NCBI RefSeq assembly: GCF_000723165.1
Contig: NZ_HG322949.1
Coordinates: forward strand, 4,110,555 to 4,147,716
Reading direction: 5' to 3'
Source of the DNA: Janthinobacterium agaricidamnosum NBRC 102515 = DSM 9628
Lineage (GTDB): Bacteria; Pseudomonadota; Gammaproteobacteria; Burkholderiales; Burkholderiaceae_D
Length of the DNA stretch: 37,162 nt
A program made the position numbers and the translations under genes. Shown piece after piece: positions 16,909-26,401 of the stretch (the first letter of the stretch is position 1; each line of letters begins with the position of its first letter). A model generated the notes under the pieces. That model made no database searches, was not told where the DNA came from, and saw nothing but the letters and a program-made list of their open reading frames with translations.

Positions 16909-17541
16909 TTATTTCGCGGTGGTCAACGACAGCATACGCTCGACATAACGGGCGATCAAGTCGATTTCCAGGTTGACTTTGGCGCCGACGAGCAGGTTTT
17001 TCAGCGTGGTCATGGCGATGGTGTGCGGGATCAGGTTGATCGAAAAACGGCACCCCTGCGCCGCGCCGGCACCCAGGTCATCGACCCGGTTGACCGTCAG
17101 CGACACGCCGTTGACGACGATGGAACCCTTCAATGCCAGGTATTTTGCCAGCTCTTGCGGCGCCTCGATGACCAGCTCCCACGATTCGCCGACGGCTTCG
17201 AACTTGTGCACCAGGCCGAGGCCGTCAACATGGCCGGACACCAGGTGGCCGCCGAGGCGTTCGGCCAGCGTCAGCGCTTTTTCAAGGTTGACTTCGGTGG
17301 TGGTGTCCAGGCCGACCGTGCAATTCAAGCTTTCGCGCGAGACGTCGACGCGGAAACCGTTGTCGTCCTTTTCGACCACCGTCATGCACGCGCCATTGAT
17401 GGCGATCGAATCGCCCAGCGCAACGTCGCCCAGCGACAAGCCGCCGGCGTGGATATCGAGACGCACGCCCGCGTCCAGGCCGCCTGCCAGCGGCGTGACC
17501 GAGCTGATTTTGCCAACGGCAGCAACAATTCCAGTAAACAT
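16909..17541 (-). CDS. ribE: Riboflavin synthase, alpha subunit
   Basis: It dismutates two molecules of 6,7-dimethyl-8-ribityllumazine to riboflavin and the pyrimidine precursor. The 210-aa product has the hallmark N-terminus MFTGIVAAVGKISSV and two lumazine-binding repeats. The first includes GDSIAINGACMTVV, the second VNLEKALTLAERLGGHLVSG and VVNGVSLTVNRVDD. The start ATG 17541 is the conserved one. It lies 12 bp downstream of ribD. The gene is called ribC in E. coli and ribE in many other bacteria. Confidence 0.97.
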   Translation of the reverse strand: MFTGIVAAVGKISSVTPLAGGLDAGVRLDIHAGGLSLGDVALGDSIAINGACMTVVEKDDNGFRVDVSRESLNCTVGLDTTTEVNLEKALTLAERLGGHLVSGHVDGLGLVHKFEAVGESWELVIEAPQELAKYLALKGSIVVNGVSLTVNRVDDLGAGAAQGCRFSINLIPHTIAMTTLKNLLVGAKVNLEIDLIARYVERMLSLTTAK

Positions 17542-17553
17542 GTAATACCGATC

Positions 17554-18651
17554 TTATAAAGTAGTGAATCTGGCAAGGATACGCAAATCTTCACCGATTT
17601 GCTTAACCTCATGAAATTTCAATGGATACTTGCCGTCCAGTGCACTGAGCGCAGGCAGCGCGAACATGCCTTGCCCGTCGCCGATCAGCGATGGCGCCAG
17701 GTAGACCAGCAATTCATCGACGCAACCTTCGCGTATCAGCGAACCGTTCAATTTGGAACCGGCTTCGACGTGCAATTCATTGATCTGGCGCCGCCCCAGT
17801 TCCAGCATCAGTTGCGGCAAATCGACCTTGCCAGAGGCGTTCGGCAACAGGATGATGTCGGCGCCCACTGCGCGCAGCGCGGCTTCCTTTTCAGGATCGG
17901 CGACGGCGGCGACGATCCAGGTGCCGCCGCCCTGCAAGATGCGGGCCGACGGGCTGATATCAAGCCGGCTGTCGACCACGATGCGGCGCGGCTGGCGCGG
18001 CGTGTCGACCGCGCGCACCGTCAATTGCGGATCGTCGGCCTTGACGGTGCCGATGCCGGTCAGGATCGCGCACGTGCGGGCGCGCCACGCGTGACCGTCG
18101 GCGCGCGCTGCGGGACCGGTGATCCACTGGCTTTGTCCATTGTGCAAGGCGCTGATGCCATCCAGGCTGGCCGCCGCTTTCAGGCGCACCCACGGTTTGC
18201 CGCGCTGCATGCGCGAAAAAAAGCCGATATTCAATTCATATGCCTCATCGGCCAGCAAGCCGGTGGACGTGGCGATGCCCGCCGCTTCCAGCGTGGCCAT
18301 GCCCTGCCCGGCGACCAGCGGATTCGGATCCAGCATCGCGGCGACCACCCGGCCCAGGCCGGCGCGTACCAGGGCTTGTGAACACGGCGGCGTGCGGCCA
18401 AAGTGGTTGCACGGTTCCAGCGTCACATACGCGGTGGCGCCGCGCACATCGAAACCACGCGCCCTGGCGTCGGCCAGCGCCTGGATTTCGGCATGGTTTT
18501 GCCCGGCTGGCTGGGTCACGCCGGCGCCGATCACCAGGCCGTCCTTGACAATCACGGCGCCGATACGCGGATTCGGCGACGTCGTATACAAGCCTTGATG
18601 CGCCCATTCCAGCGCCAGGCGCATGCCCTCTAAATCATTCAGTATTTGCAC
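17554..18651 (-). CDS. ribD: Bifunctional diaminohydroxyphosphoribosylaminopyrimidine deaminase / 5-amino-6-(5-phosphoribosylamino)uracil reductase
   Basis: Second and third steps of riboflavin synthesis in one protein. The N-terminal cytidine-deaminase-like domain has the zinc site NHAEIQAL (His53, Glu55) and EPCNHFGRTPPC (Cys81, Cys90). The C-terminal DHFR-like reductase domain begins around KPWVRLKAAASLDG and ends with KFHEVKQIGEDLRI. I chose GTG 18651, which gives 365 aa (E. coli RibD 367) and nine residues before the conserved MRLALEWA. An alternative is ATG 18624, which has GAGG placed unusually close. The frame is open further upstream, but that part lies over fimT. It probably shares a transcript with the pilin genes above and ribE below. 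Confidence 0.95.
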   Translation of the reverse strand: MQILNDLEGMRLALEWAHQGLYTTSPNPRIGAVIVKDGLVIGAGVTQPAGQNHAEIQALADARARGFDVRGATAYVTLEPCNHFGRTPPCSQALVRAGLGRVVAAMLDPNPLVAGQGMATLEAAGIATSTGLLADEAYELNIGFFSRMQRGKPWVRLKAAASLDGISALHNGQSQWITGPAARADGHAWRARTCAILTGIGTVKADDPQLTVRAVDTPRQPRRIVVDSRLDISPSARILQGGGTWIVAAVADPEKEAALRAVGADIILLPNASGKVDLPQLMLELGRRQINELHVEAGSKLNGSLIREGCVDELLVYLAPSLIGDGQGMFALPALSALDGKYPLKFHEVKQIGEDLRILARFTTL

Positions 18652-18688
18652 GGATATCTTTACAAAGTGATGTAATAGTCTGTGGATC

Positions 18689-19249
18689 TCAACTCTCGGC
18701 GACGCCGCTGCAGGTGGCAGGGGTTTCCTGCGGATCGCAGACGCGAACCCGGCCCAGCATATTAATTTTAATATGCCGCGCGCGCTTTCCCAACACCACC
18801 GACAAGGTGCCCCAGCGCGCCGCCATGCTATTGTTTGCGCTGCAACTGCGGCCAGCACCATTATAGGCAATATAAAAAGGCGCGTGTCCCGACGAAAAAA
18901 CCGAACTGATTGTTATCCCGGACGCCACCGGTCCTTGCTGGACAATCAATTCGTCTGCGTCGTCGAACACACTATTGCCATTGCGATCGGCAAAAATCAC
19001 CCAGCCCTGGCTCCAATCGACGCCGCCAGGATCAAGCGGCATCAGCATCACCCGGCTGCCGCGCGCGATTGCCAGCGAGCGGGTCAGGTCGATGGCGGCA
19101 AATAAATCATTGGTGGTGGTGCGCAATTGCTGGCGCGCCACCATGTCGCGCATGCTGAGCGTGCCCGCCGCGCCCAGTACGGCGGCGATCAGCAGCACCA
19201 CCATCAGCTCAAGCAACGTAAATCCTTGGTTTTGGCTGATGGTTTTCAT
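18689..19249 (-). CDS. fimT: Type II pseudopilin FimT/GspH-family minor pilin
   Basis: A 186-aa prepilin-like protein of the type IV pilus. It has a prepilin leader MKTISQNQG followed by FTLLELMVVLLIAAVLGAAG, the class III-style cleavage site with Glu at +5 of the mature protein, and an N-terminal hydrophobic helix. The body fits the FimT/GspH domain. ATG 19249 overlaps the stop of pilE (ATGA), so translation is coupled. It is the last gene of the pilus operon, 37 bp before ribD. FimT proteins have been linked to DNA uptake in some species; nothing here shows it directly. Confidence 0.87.
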   Translation of the reverse strand: MKTISQNQGFTLLELMVVLLIAAVLGAAGTLSMRDMVARQQLRTTTNDLFAAIDLTRSLAIARGSRVMLMPLDPGGVDWSQGWVIFADRNGNSVFDDADELIVQQGPVASGITISSVFSSGHAPFYIAYNGAGRSCSANNSMAARWGTLSVVLGKRARHIKINMLGRVRVCDPQETPATCSGVAES

Positions 19250-19692
19250 GGCCAGCAACGTTTGGCTTTGCCGCCGGCTGCATGCCGGCCAGTGCTGCTG
19301 AGTATCAAGGTGCCGCAATCGGCATCGCGGAAATTCTCGTCGACATGGATGGTGCCGGGCATCGCCCGCAATTCCACGCATAAGGCAATCACCTCGCCGG
19401 GGCAGGCCACGCCCTCTATTTCATAGGCACTCTGCGCTGCGCTGGCGCCCGACCACCACTGGAACATCTTTTCATGCGGCTCGGTCGATGCGGAAGAAAA
19501 TGCCAGATAACTGTTATTTTGTGAAAAATAACGCTCTTGCTGCTGCATTAACTGCAATAAAGCCGCTTGCCCCTGCGCCCGCTTGCCGCGCACGATATAG
19601 GCTTGATAGGACGGATAGGCCAGCGCCGCCAGGATGCCGATGATCAGCAGTGCGACCATCAGTTCGATCAAGGTAAAACCGTGTTGTCGCAT
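19246..19692 (-). CDS. pilE: Type IV pilus minor pilin PilE-like
   Basis: A 148-aa minor pilin. The start ATG 19692 has GGAG seven bases upstream and gives a very short leader MRQHG, then FTLIELMVALLIIGILAALA, a textbook type IV pilin N-terminus. Upstream in-frame ATG codons overlap the pilY1 stop and would give a longer leader. Cys residues in the C-terminal part (VACPGEVIALC, ADCGTL, RCWP) may form the pilin disulfide. The order pilV-pilW-pilX-pilY1-pilE-fimT matches the minor-pilin cluster known from Pseudomonas and other Burkholderiales. The protein probably forms the pilus tip complex with PilY1. Confidence 0.88.
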   Translation of the reverse strand: MRQHGFTLIELMVALLIIGILAALAYPSYQAYIVRGKRAQGQAALLQLMQQQERYFSQNNSYLAFSSASTEPHEKMFQWWSGASAAQSAYEIEGVACPGEVIALCVELRAMPGTIHVDENFRDADCGTLILSSTGRHAAGGKAKRCWP

Positions 19693-19706
19693 CACCTGCT
19701 CCATCA

Positions 19707-22700
19707 TCATTTTTTGGCGGCATCGTGTAACTCGCGCCAATTGGCGACTTCACGCCAGCTCAGGCGCTTGGCGGGAAGCGACAGGCTGGCGCCCCGGACC
19801 AGGCTGCCGGGAACGTCCTTGCCGGCGGCAATTGCCAGATCCGGATGAATCACCAGCAACTCCTTGCGCACAGCAGCGCGACCGGTGGCGCCGCGAACGC
19901 CGACGCTGGCCGCCATTTCCCATACCAGCGGCGCGCTGCGGATTTCGCTGGCAAACAAGTGACCACTGACTCCCCCGCTTTGTGCGATACCGCTGTCATT
20001 GACGGCAAATCCGCTCAGGCTGTCGAGGCTGTAGCTGCGCGCAGTGGCAGCCAGGCAAGGATCGCGGCCCGGCAATACCGTAGTAAAAAACACCTTGCCG
20101 GATGCCAGCGTGGCATCGACGACACTGCGTTCGCCGCTCAAGTTCCCCTGCGCGAAATCCAGATACCAGCCCTTGCTGGCCGCAGGTCCGGTGTGAGCGG
20201 CCACTTCACCGACTATGCCGACGCTGGGATCGTCCGCTGCGCCGGACAAGATCCGCTCGCTCAACTCGGCGCGTCCGCTGACGACCACCTTGTCTTTCAG
20301 CAAGTCGTGGATCGCATAAAACGACTGCGTGCTGAAGGTTGACGGCACGGCATCGTCCGCCTCGATCCACTGACCGGTGCCGAACAGCACCAGATAACCG
20401 CCGCCGGGCACATACACTACCTTCGGCTGCTGGCTGATCGGCTGGCGCTTGCCGCTGGTATCGCGCGCGACAAACAGCGGTTTCTTTCCAGCCCCGGGGC
20501 CGACGCTCTCGCTCCATGGCGGATTGCCGCTGAAGTCGATGCGCCACAGATTGCCTTGCAAATCGCCGACATAGCCATAACGCACGGCGCCATCCATGCC
20601 GGCCACCAAGGCGGGCGGACCGATGCCATTGGCGCTGCCGCTGTCGGACAAGGGGATGGCCAGCTTGTAATAATTGACACCCGCTTGCCATTTGGCGGCG
20701 GCCGGCTTGTCCAGCGCCAGCAAGAACAAGGCGCCCGCCGCGCCATGGACAAACCGCCCCTTGCCATCGTCGACATAATTGTTCAAGCCGCTGCTGACCA
20801 CCGCAAAATAACGGTATTGCGGAATGCCATCCCTACTGCCGATACGGAACTTGGCAATCGCCGGCGGCGCCATCAGGTTGCCGATGGCGGCGTCGTCCAG
20901 GTCGGTGAACTCCCACAAGGCGCCGTCCGCCTCGAAGTGATCGGGATCGGTCACGTCCAGGGCAAATACGCCTTGTCCGCCGGCGCCCATGCCGGACACC
21001 AAGATAGTACGCCAACGCCCCGCCACCAGCGCTTCGCCGACGCCAGCCGAACCATCCGCATAAGGCCGCCCGGCATAGTGAGTGCTGGCTAACTCATTGA
21101 TATCGGCCAGCAGCGCATTCGGCAAGTAAGCAAGCACTTCGACGCCCGACGCCGCATCGAAGCCGTGCAACATGCCGTCGCCCATGCCGAGATATACCAT
21201 CTTGCGGCGTAATTGATAACTTGCATGAAAGGCGGTGTATTCAGCGCCGCCGATAGCGGCCGATGGTGCGCCGACATAGAGCGGCGCACCATCGGCCGCC
21301 GCGCCGAGGATGCCGTCACGGCGGCGCAAGATACCGCCCGGCTGTCCGGCTTCAAGGCCGCGCTCGCCGCGCAGATACGCCAGCCGCTGTCGCCCCCATC
21401 CATCAGGCGTCCGTGCCTTCGGTTCATCCAGCGCCGGCGGCACATCCAGCAAGGCGCGCTGGTCGGCGGATAGCCGCTCCCATTCGAACGGTACGGTGGC
21501 CGGTGTGGCCGATTTGTCCAGCGTGTAGATGCGGCGCTCATGCGCTGCCGGCTTGCCGGCCAGCGGCGGCACACTGCCGGCATCGCCATCCAGCATGGCG
21601 CCGGCATCCCATAAGCGCTTGCCCACATGCAAACCAGCGGCATCCAGGCTGGCCGCCAGGCGCAGCAGGCTGCCGCTGTGATTGGCGCTATCGAATTCGG
21701 TCTGGAACAGATACGTGTCTTCGCCAGCCTTGGGCGCCGCGATCAGGGTGCGGGCCGGTTTGCGGCCGGATGCCGCCCCCATTGCCGCGCCGGCAAAGAC
21801 CGAGCGGATCGCGGCGATCAGCGCGACCGGCTCGCTGCCCAGGAAATAAGACCCGGGGTCCAGTCCAGCGCCGCTCCATTCGGCATTGTTGTCGAGTGGA
21901 GGACCGGCAACGGAAGCCGTCGTACGGAAAGGATTGCCATCCAGGTTGCGGTCATCAAAAGCGCCGTACTTCGCCATCAGATACAGCTGGCTGTCGCGCG
22001 GTTTGATGCCGCGCGGATTGGCAGCGCCAGGCACGCCATTGCCGCCGCGATCGAGGTCGATCACGGCATTGTCGACACGAAAGGTTTTGTCGGGACGAAT
22101 GGCATTGGCGTGCGCCCAGTAGGCCAGCCCGGCCGCATAATAAGTACCGCGCCCTGCCTCGCCGGTGTTTTGCCGCTCCAGTCCGGACAAGCCGGGCCGC
22201 GCGGCATGGTTGCCGTACTTGCCCGACATGTCCGCCTCCATGTCGCCGATGCGACGGGTCCATTCCATCACGTCCAGCGGTGCCGGGCCAAAACTGTCGC
22301 CGGCCCGCGCCGCATCCAGATAATCGCTGCGGCTATTGCCCGGCACGTAACGGTCTTCCACGGTATGCGTGTTGGCAATCGTCACGATCAGATGGCGCTG
22401 GCAAGCCGCCGTGACCGGGTCGCTCCAATGTGTCATGACCGGAAAGCCGGCATCGTCGGATAACACCGGGCTGCCGGCGCTGGGCTGGCGGCCTTGCAGG
22501 TAACGCAGGCTCTCATAGTACAGTTCGCTGAGCGGGTCGGCATTCTTGTACCGCCCCGGCTGTTCCGGCGATCCGCGTCCCAGCGTATTCACATAACGTA
22601 TCACGCCTCCTGGAGCCGCCGACAAGACGCCGCTGTCGGCGCTCCACTCGGGTGTGCCGTTGGGTGCGGCGATAAAGTCGGGGCCGTCAAATTTTTTCTG

Positions 22701-23681
22701 ACCGATATACGCCAGCGGCGCCCGCAACGCGCCGCCATACAGGTTGGGATCGCCGGCGCCATGGCCGGTCAGGTACGAAAACAGGCCAATCCGCAATGTC
22801 GCCGCATGCTGCTGGATGCTGCCGGCCGGTTTGTAACTCTTGCCCTTCCTGTAGGGCACGCATAAATCCATCCGCGCCAATCCTTCGATGGCGTCGCATA
22901 CGCTGACACGCACCAGGTATTCGCCGAAATACTTGTCGCTGCGCGCAGGCACGCTGGCTTTCGGCAAGAACCTCGGCGTATCGCAATTGCCGCCATCGGC
23001 CGAATCGCTGAACAGGATGCGGTTGCGGCAAGACACGATGTACAGCAGCGGCGTATCGAACGGCGTCACCCGCGACGGTGCACTGCCGGTTCCGATACCG
23101 CTGCCGGTCCCGGTCCCGGCAGCCGCCAGCACCTTGCGCGGGAAATACCGTGGATGGGCGTAAAAGTCGGGATTGACCTTGCCATCCGGCAGCCACGCGC
23201 GTTGCAATACGGTACGGCCCGCTTCATCGATGACACGGTCGCCGCCAGTCAGGCCATAGCGCAGGATATCCAGCACCGAGCTACTGGCCCAGTTCATGAA
23301 ATTGCCGCTGAAGCTAGTGCCGCCGCATTCATGCAGCGCGTCGGCCGGACCCGCGATCGAAAAGTAAGCGGTCGCGTCGGCCAGGTCCGGTTCCTTGACT
23401 GCACTTCCAGCCCGGTGTTTCATCGGGTAGCGATAACACATGGCGGCATTAAAGTAGCCGAGATATTCCTTGCCGCGGTCGTAATCGTCAGCACCGGGAT
23501 ACGCCGCCGCAACCGCCGCATGCGTCAGCGACAGGTCGATCAGCAGATTCGGCGGCACGCGGCTGGCTGGCAAGCCCGGCGGGATGGCGGCGATGTCGAC
23601 CGGTGGCGTGGCGGCAGCCGCCGGCATCGCCCAAGAACTGAACAGAAAGCTTGCAAAGAGGCACAGTGAACAACGTTTCAT
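19707..23681 (-). CDS. pilY1: Type IV pilus tip adhesin/assembly protein PilY1
   Basis: A 1324-aa secreted protein with an N-terminal signal peptide (MKRCSLCLFASFLFSSWAMP, ending AAA). PilY1 promotes pilus assembly and in other species acts in adhesion and mechanosensing. The C-terminal part is the conserved PilY1 beta-propeller: it contains VYLGMGDGMLHGFDAASGVE, VSGMGAGGQGVFALDV and YGYVGDLQGNLWRIDFSGNP. The N-terminal half is species-variable and has a Gly-Thr-Ser linker near 190-202. An acidic DDRNLDGN segment resembles a calcium loop, but is not in the place known from Pseudomonas. ATG 23681 overlaps the pilX stop by ATGA. The length is normal. Confidence 0.93.
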   Translation of the reverse strand: MKRCSLCLFASFLFSSWAMPAAAATPPVDIAAIPPGLPASRVPPNLLIDLSLTHAAVAAAYPGADDYDRGKEYLGYFNAAMCYRYPMKHRAGSAVKEPDLADATAYFSIAGPADALHECGGTSFSGNFMNWASSSVLDILRYGLTGGDRVIDEAGRTVLQRAWLPDGKVNPDFYAHPRYFPRKVLAAAGTGTGSGIGTGSAPSRVTPFDTPLLYIVSCRNRILFSDSADGGNCDTPRFLPKASVPARSDKYFGEYLVRVSVCDAIEGLARMDLCVPYRKGKSYKPAGSIQQHAATLRIGLFSYLTGHGAGDPNLYGGALRAPLAYIGQKKFDGPDFIAAPNGTPEWSADSGVLSAAPGGVIRYVNTLGRGSPEQPGRYKNADPLSELYYESLRYLQGRQPSAGSPVLSDDAGFPVMTHWSDPVTAACQRHLIVTIANTHTVEDRYVPGNSRSDYLDAARAGDSFGPAPLDVMEWTRRIGDMEADMSGKYGNHAARPGLSGLERQNTGEAGRGTYYAAGLAYWAHANAIRPDKTFRVDNAVIDLDRGGNGVPGAANPRGIKPRDSQLYLMAKYGAFDDRNLDGNPFRTTASVAGPPLDNNAEWSGAGLDPGSYFLGSEPVALIAAIRSVFAGAAMGAASGRKPARTLIAAPKAGEDTYLFQTEFDSANHSGSLLRLAASLDAAGLHVGKRLWDAGAMLDGDAGSVPPLAGKPAAHERRIYTLDKSATPATVPFEWERLSADQRALLDVPPALDEPKARTPDGWGRQRLAYLRGERGLEAGQPGGILRRRDGILGAAADGAPLYVGAPSAAIGGAEYTAFHASYQLRRKMVYLGMGDGMLHGFDAASGVEVLAYLPNALLADINELASTHYAGRPYADGSAGVGEALVAGRWRTILVSGMGAGGQGVFALDVTDPDHFEADGALWEFTDLDDAAIGNLMAPPAIAKFRIGSRDGIPQYRYFAVVSSGLNNYVDDGKGRFVHGAAGALFLLALDKPAAAKWQAGVNYYKLAIPLSDSGSANGIGPPALVAGMDGAVRYGYVGDLQGNLWRIDFSGNPPWSESVGPGAGKKPLFVARDTSGKRQPISQQPKVVYVPGGGYLVLFGTGQWIEADDAVPSTFSTQSFYAIHDLLKDKVVVSGRAELSERILSGAADDPSVGIVGEVAAHTGPAASKGWYLDFAQGNLSGERSVVDATLASGKVFFTTVLPGRDPCLAATARSYSLDSLSGFAVNDSGIAQSGGVSGHLFASEIRSAPLVWEMAASVGVRGATGRAAVRKELLVIHPDLAIAAGKDVPGSLVRGASLSLPAKRLSWREVANWRELHDAAKK

Positions 23682-24430
23682 TTGGCCACTCCATGCGCGG
23701 TGTGCTTGCGATAAAAACTTTGCAGCACCACCTGGCTGCTGCTACGCGCACCGAATCCAACCGCCGTGACCCGGTAACAATAACTGGGCTCCAGGCCCGC
23801 TTCCTCGCCCTCGCGGTGGTAAGGCACCAGTTCGATGATGTAGCGCGGCAGTTTGAACGGTTGAAAACCTGCGCCGGTCGGCATGGTCGCGCCGGTGAAT
23901 TTTCCGTAAGGCACGGATTTGATATCGCCGCTCTCGTCCGCGAAATCGATGCGTTGCCATACCGGCGGCTCGCCATCGGCGGCGCGCAGGCACAGGCCCA
24001 GATTGGCGCTGCCGGCTCCGCTGCCGCAACCGTCGACAAACGCCAGCGCGCTATCGGGCGCAAACAGCGCGCCGCGTCCCCCCTTGGCGGACCTGCCTTC
24101 GATATCGTTTTCCGCATCCATCAACGCTTCCTCCGCCGCTTGCAAGGCAATCTGCCGGTCGCGCTCGCCGCGCGCCGCCTTTTCCCCCTGTAACGCCAAT
24201 TGCGCCGCCGACGCACCCATCAGCAATACCGCGATCAGCACGAACAAGGAAAACACCAGCGCCACGCCGCGCTGCCGACAAACATGATCGTGACGGGCGG
24301 GGCGCACTTTTTTCTCCAGCGGGTAAGTAGGTCTTAATAAATTATTGCGATTTTTGACTTCCATACGCGGCGCCCCGCAGCAGGCGCCTTGCAGCACATC
24401 CGGTTCTGTTCTTGATAAATTCACATTCAT
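23678..24430 (-). CDS. pilX: Type IV pilus minor pilin PilX
   Basis: A 250-aa PilX-like protein. The pilin-type segment RQRGVALVFSLFVLIAVLLM, followed by AAQLALQGEKAARGERDRQI, matches PilX, in which prepilin cleavage follows the Gly of RG. About 54 residues precede that site if the first ATG (24430) is used. This is unusually long, and a later start such as ATG 24364 is possible. The conserved AAEEALMDAENDIE follows. The stop overlaps pilY1. The start region lies next to the inserted element at 24448-24605, which separates it from pilW; a native start or ribosome binding site may have been altered by the insertion. Confidence 0.82.
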   Translation of the reverse strand: MNVNLSRTEPDVLQGACCGAPRMEVKNRNNLLRPTYPLEKKVRPARHDHVCRQRGVALVFSLFVLIAVLLMGASAAQLALQGEKAARGERDRQIALQAAEEALMDAENDIEGRSAKGGRGALFAPDSALAFVDGCGSGAGSANLGLCLRAADGEPPVWQRIDFADESGDIKSVPYGKFTGATMPTGAGFQPFKLPRYIIELVPYHREGEEAGLEPSYCYRVTAVGFGARSSSQVVLQSFYRKHTAHGVAK

Positions 24431-24447
24431 TTGCCACGACCTGCTTA

Positions 24448-24605
24448 GAGCCTATCCCAGTAGATGAATACGTCCTCTTCGGGCGCCCCTCCGTAGCGGG
24501 GACTGCGTTGATCGTCGTCGCGTGGCGCGCCACGCTTGCTCCTCACGCCTGGTCCGCGCTGCCGATGCGCTGCCAGCAGACGACGCTCGCTACCGGGATA
24601 AGCTC
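24448..24605. mobile_element. MITE-like non-coding element (158 bp) between pilW and pilX
   Basis: Terminal inverted repeats GAGCCTATCCC (left) and GAGCTTATCCC (right, reverse complement) match at 10 of 11 positions. A direct TTA duplication flanks both ends (24445-24447, 24606-24608), which would also fit a YTAR-type target such as that used by IS5-group elements. There is no transposase. The left 17 bases match the element at 15508-15569 in most positions. Removing the element and one TTA would bring pilW and pilX to about 14 bp apart. Confidence 0.75.
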
Positions 24606-25562
24606 TTAGCCCGGCGGATTGCGCAACAGGATGGTGGCCACCACCAGATGGCGTGCGCGTTGCCGCATGGGAAGCGGCAACCTTTCCTCATCGATGCGCG
24701 TCCCCGGGTCCATGCCGCCATACAGGTCGGCATACTCCTTGCCGAATAAATCGTAGTGTCCCGGCACACTGCCTTGCCGCGAGCCGCGCTCGCCATGCAG
24801 CAGCAAGGCGATCTTGATGCTGACCACCCGCTTCCAGTGCGTCTTGCGGTTTTTATCGCGCGCCCTGGCCGCCGTATCGACGCCGCTCAACGCCAGCTTG
24901 TCGTCGAGCGCATCGATGGCGCTGGCGTTCACGTAGCGATTGACGACGCCGTCGGCCGGATCGTCGCTGTCGAGTCCGTATAACACCTGGAAGGTATCGA
25001 TACCGCGCACGATGGCGTCGGCGCCCCAGCTTTTGTCACCGCGATATTTGCAGCGCAATTCGGCCTCGCCGGCGCTGTCCGGCGCGACATAAAAAATGCT
25101 CCAGCCGCGCTCCGCTTCGGTCTGCGCCGCGCCGACGCCAAAGCCGGCGCAATTGATCACCGAACCGTCGCCCTCGCCTTTGATGCCGGCGCCGAAATAA
25201 CGCACGGCCAGCACGTCGCTGCCATTCACCGAACTGGCCAGCGGCGTCCCGATGCCATGGCTGCCTTTACTGATGCCGCGCGCGTCGAGGCCGCCGATGC
25301 TGGCGCTGTCGTCAGGCTGGGTGCCGACCGGCGCTTCGCTGCTGTCCCAATTGACAAAGGCGCTCTGGCGCACGGCGCGGCTGATGGTGTCCAGCGCATA
25401 TCGTCCGCTATCGTCGAGCCGGGCCGCCTCGGCCTGGTTCAGGTAATTGCCATTGGTCGATATCAGCAAGGCGCTGGCGGCCAGCATCACCAGCAATCCT
25501 GTCGCCAGCGAAATCAGCAACTCGACCACGGTCCAGCCGCCAGTGTGCTTGCCGGCGCTCAT
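24606..25562 (-). CDS. pilW: Type IV pilus minor pilin PilW
   Basis: A 318-aa PilW-like protein. The start ATG 25562 has GGAGG four bases before it and overlaps the pilV stop by ATGA. The leader and N-terminus MSAGKHTGGWTVVELLISLA are pilin-like (cleavage after Gly, hydrophobic helix LATGLLVMLAASALLI). Next comes the PilW-typical segment ARLDDSGRYALDTISRAVRQ. The frame is open to 25730, but that part lies over pilV and is not protein-like. The TAA stop at 24608-24606 coincides with the target duplication of the inserted element, so the last codons may be native or slightly changed. Confidence 0.87.
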   Translation of the reverse strand: MSAGKHTGGWTVVELLISLATGLLVMLAASALLISTNGNYLNQAEAARLDDSGRYALDTISRAVRQSAFVNWDSSEAPVGTQPDDSASIGGLDARGISKGSHGIGTPLASSVNGSDVLAVRYFGAGIKGEGDGSVINCAGFGVGAAQTEAERGWSIFYVAPDSAGEAELRCKYRGDKSWGADAIVRGIDTFQVLYGLDSDDPADGVVNRYVNASAIDALDDKLALSGVDTAARARDKNRKTHWKRVVSIKIALLLHGERGSRQGSVPGHYDLFGKEYADLYGGMDPGTRIDEERLPLPMRQRARHLVVATILLRNPPG

Positions 25563-26161
25563 TTTGCCTCCCCCGCCAGGGCCAGCACCACACCGGGCGT
25601 GTACTCGCGCGTCACATCGATGGCCGGCGAACCATCCGGGTTCTTGCCGCGCCAGCCCAGCTTGATCACCACCGGGGCATCCGCGGCGCCGCTGCAACTC
25701 CAGCCATAACCCTTGCGTCCTTTGTCCCACAGGCGCGTATCGCGGCAGATCGCCAGCCGCCCGCCCGGCAATACACGATGCAATTGCTGTTTTAATTCAT
25801 ACAGGTCGAAGCGCGCCAGCTGTGCCTCGTCGCAGGCGGACGCCCCCAGGCACAGTTGTCCGGGCGGCGCCGGTTCGCCGTCGACGGCGCTGTCGTAATG
25901 CTGGTTCAGATAGGGATTGCCGGCGTCGTCGAGCCGCATTTGCGCGGCGTTGAGGCGCATCCGGTCGGCCATGCCGGACGCCAGTTGCACCGCGTGCGAC
26001 AGCAAGGCGGACTGGTGGCGCGTGCGCAAGGCAGTCAATTGCATCGCGGCGCCGCCGATCAGCCCCAGCGCCAGCACCAGTATCGCCACCAGCACTTCGA
26101 TGATGGTGTAACCGGCATCTTCGTCCATCCGATGCATCCCGCGAGCGCCGTCATCCGGCAT
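25559..26161 (-). CDS. pilV: Type IV pilus modification/minor pilin PilV
   Basis: A 200-aa PilV-like protein, first gene of the minor-pilin operon. I chose ATG 26161 (MPDDGARGMHRMDEDAG) because GGAGG lies six bases upstream; the ATG at 26176 overlaps that ribosome binding site. The pilin segment GYTIIEVLVAILVLALGLIG has Glu at +5 after the Gly cleavage site. PilV-typical QLTALRTRHQSALLSHAVQL and ASGMADRMRLN follow. Two Cys in the pair LCLGASACDEA and two more further on may form disulfides. The operon promoter should lie in 26162-26427. Confidence 0.88.
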   Translation of the reverse strand: MPDDGARGMHRMDEDAGYTIIEVLVAILVLALGLIGGAAMQLTALRTRHQSALLSHAVQLASGMADRMRLNAAQMRLDDAGNPYLNQHYDSAVDGEPAPPGQLCLGASACDEAQLARFDLYELKQQLHRVLPGGRLAICRDTRLWDKGRKGYGWSCSGAADAPVVIKLGWRGKNPDGSPAIDVTREYTPGVVLALAGEAK

Positions 26162-26401
26162 GGCACACCTCCGCAAATCAGCTTGGGCCGTGCTTGCCAG
26201 AAAAGTTCCCCGGATTTTTGTACGGCGCAGCTAAAAGGTAGCAGCGCACCCGGACTCGGGCATGAGAAATCTCAAGCCTGGCGTAAAAAGCCGGACCTGG
26301 ATAACAAAAGATCGACAGAAGTTGCGCTGCGCTATTGCATGCAGACATGTAATGTGCGCGTGGCAAATCACACGCAGCAGCGATAAGTCAGCGCCGGGAT
26401 A

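Noticed and set aside
17542..18700. FMN riboswitch near the riboflavin genes
   Set aside because: No FMN (RFN) aptamer core is seen upstream of ribD, ribE or ribH; ribD follows fimT after only 37 bp.
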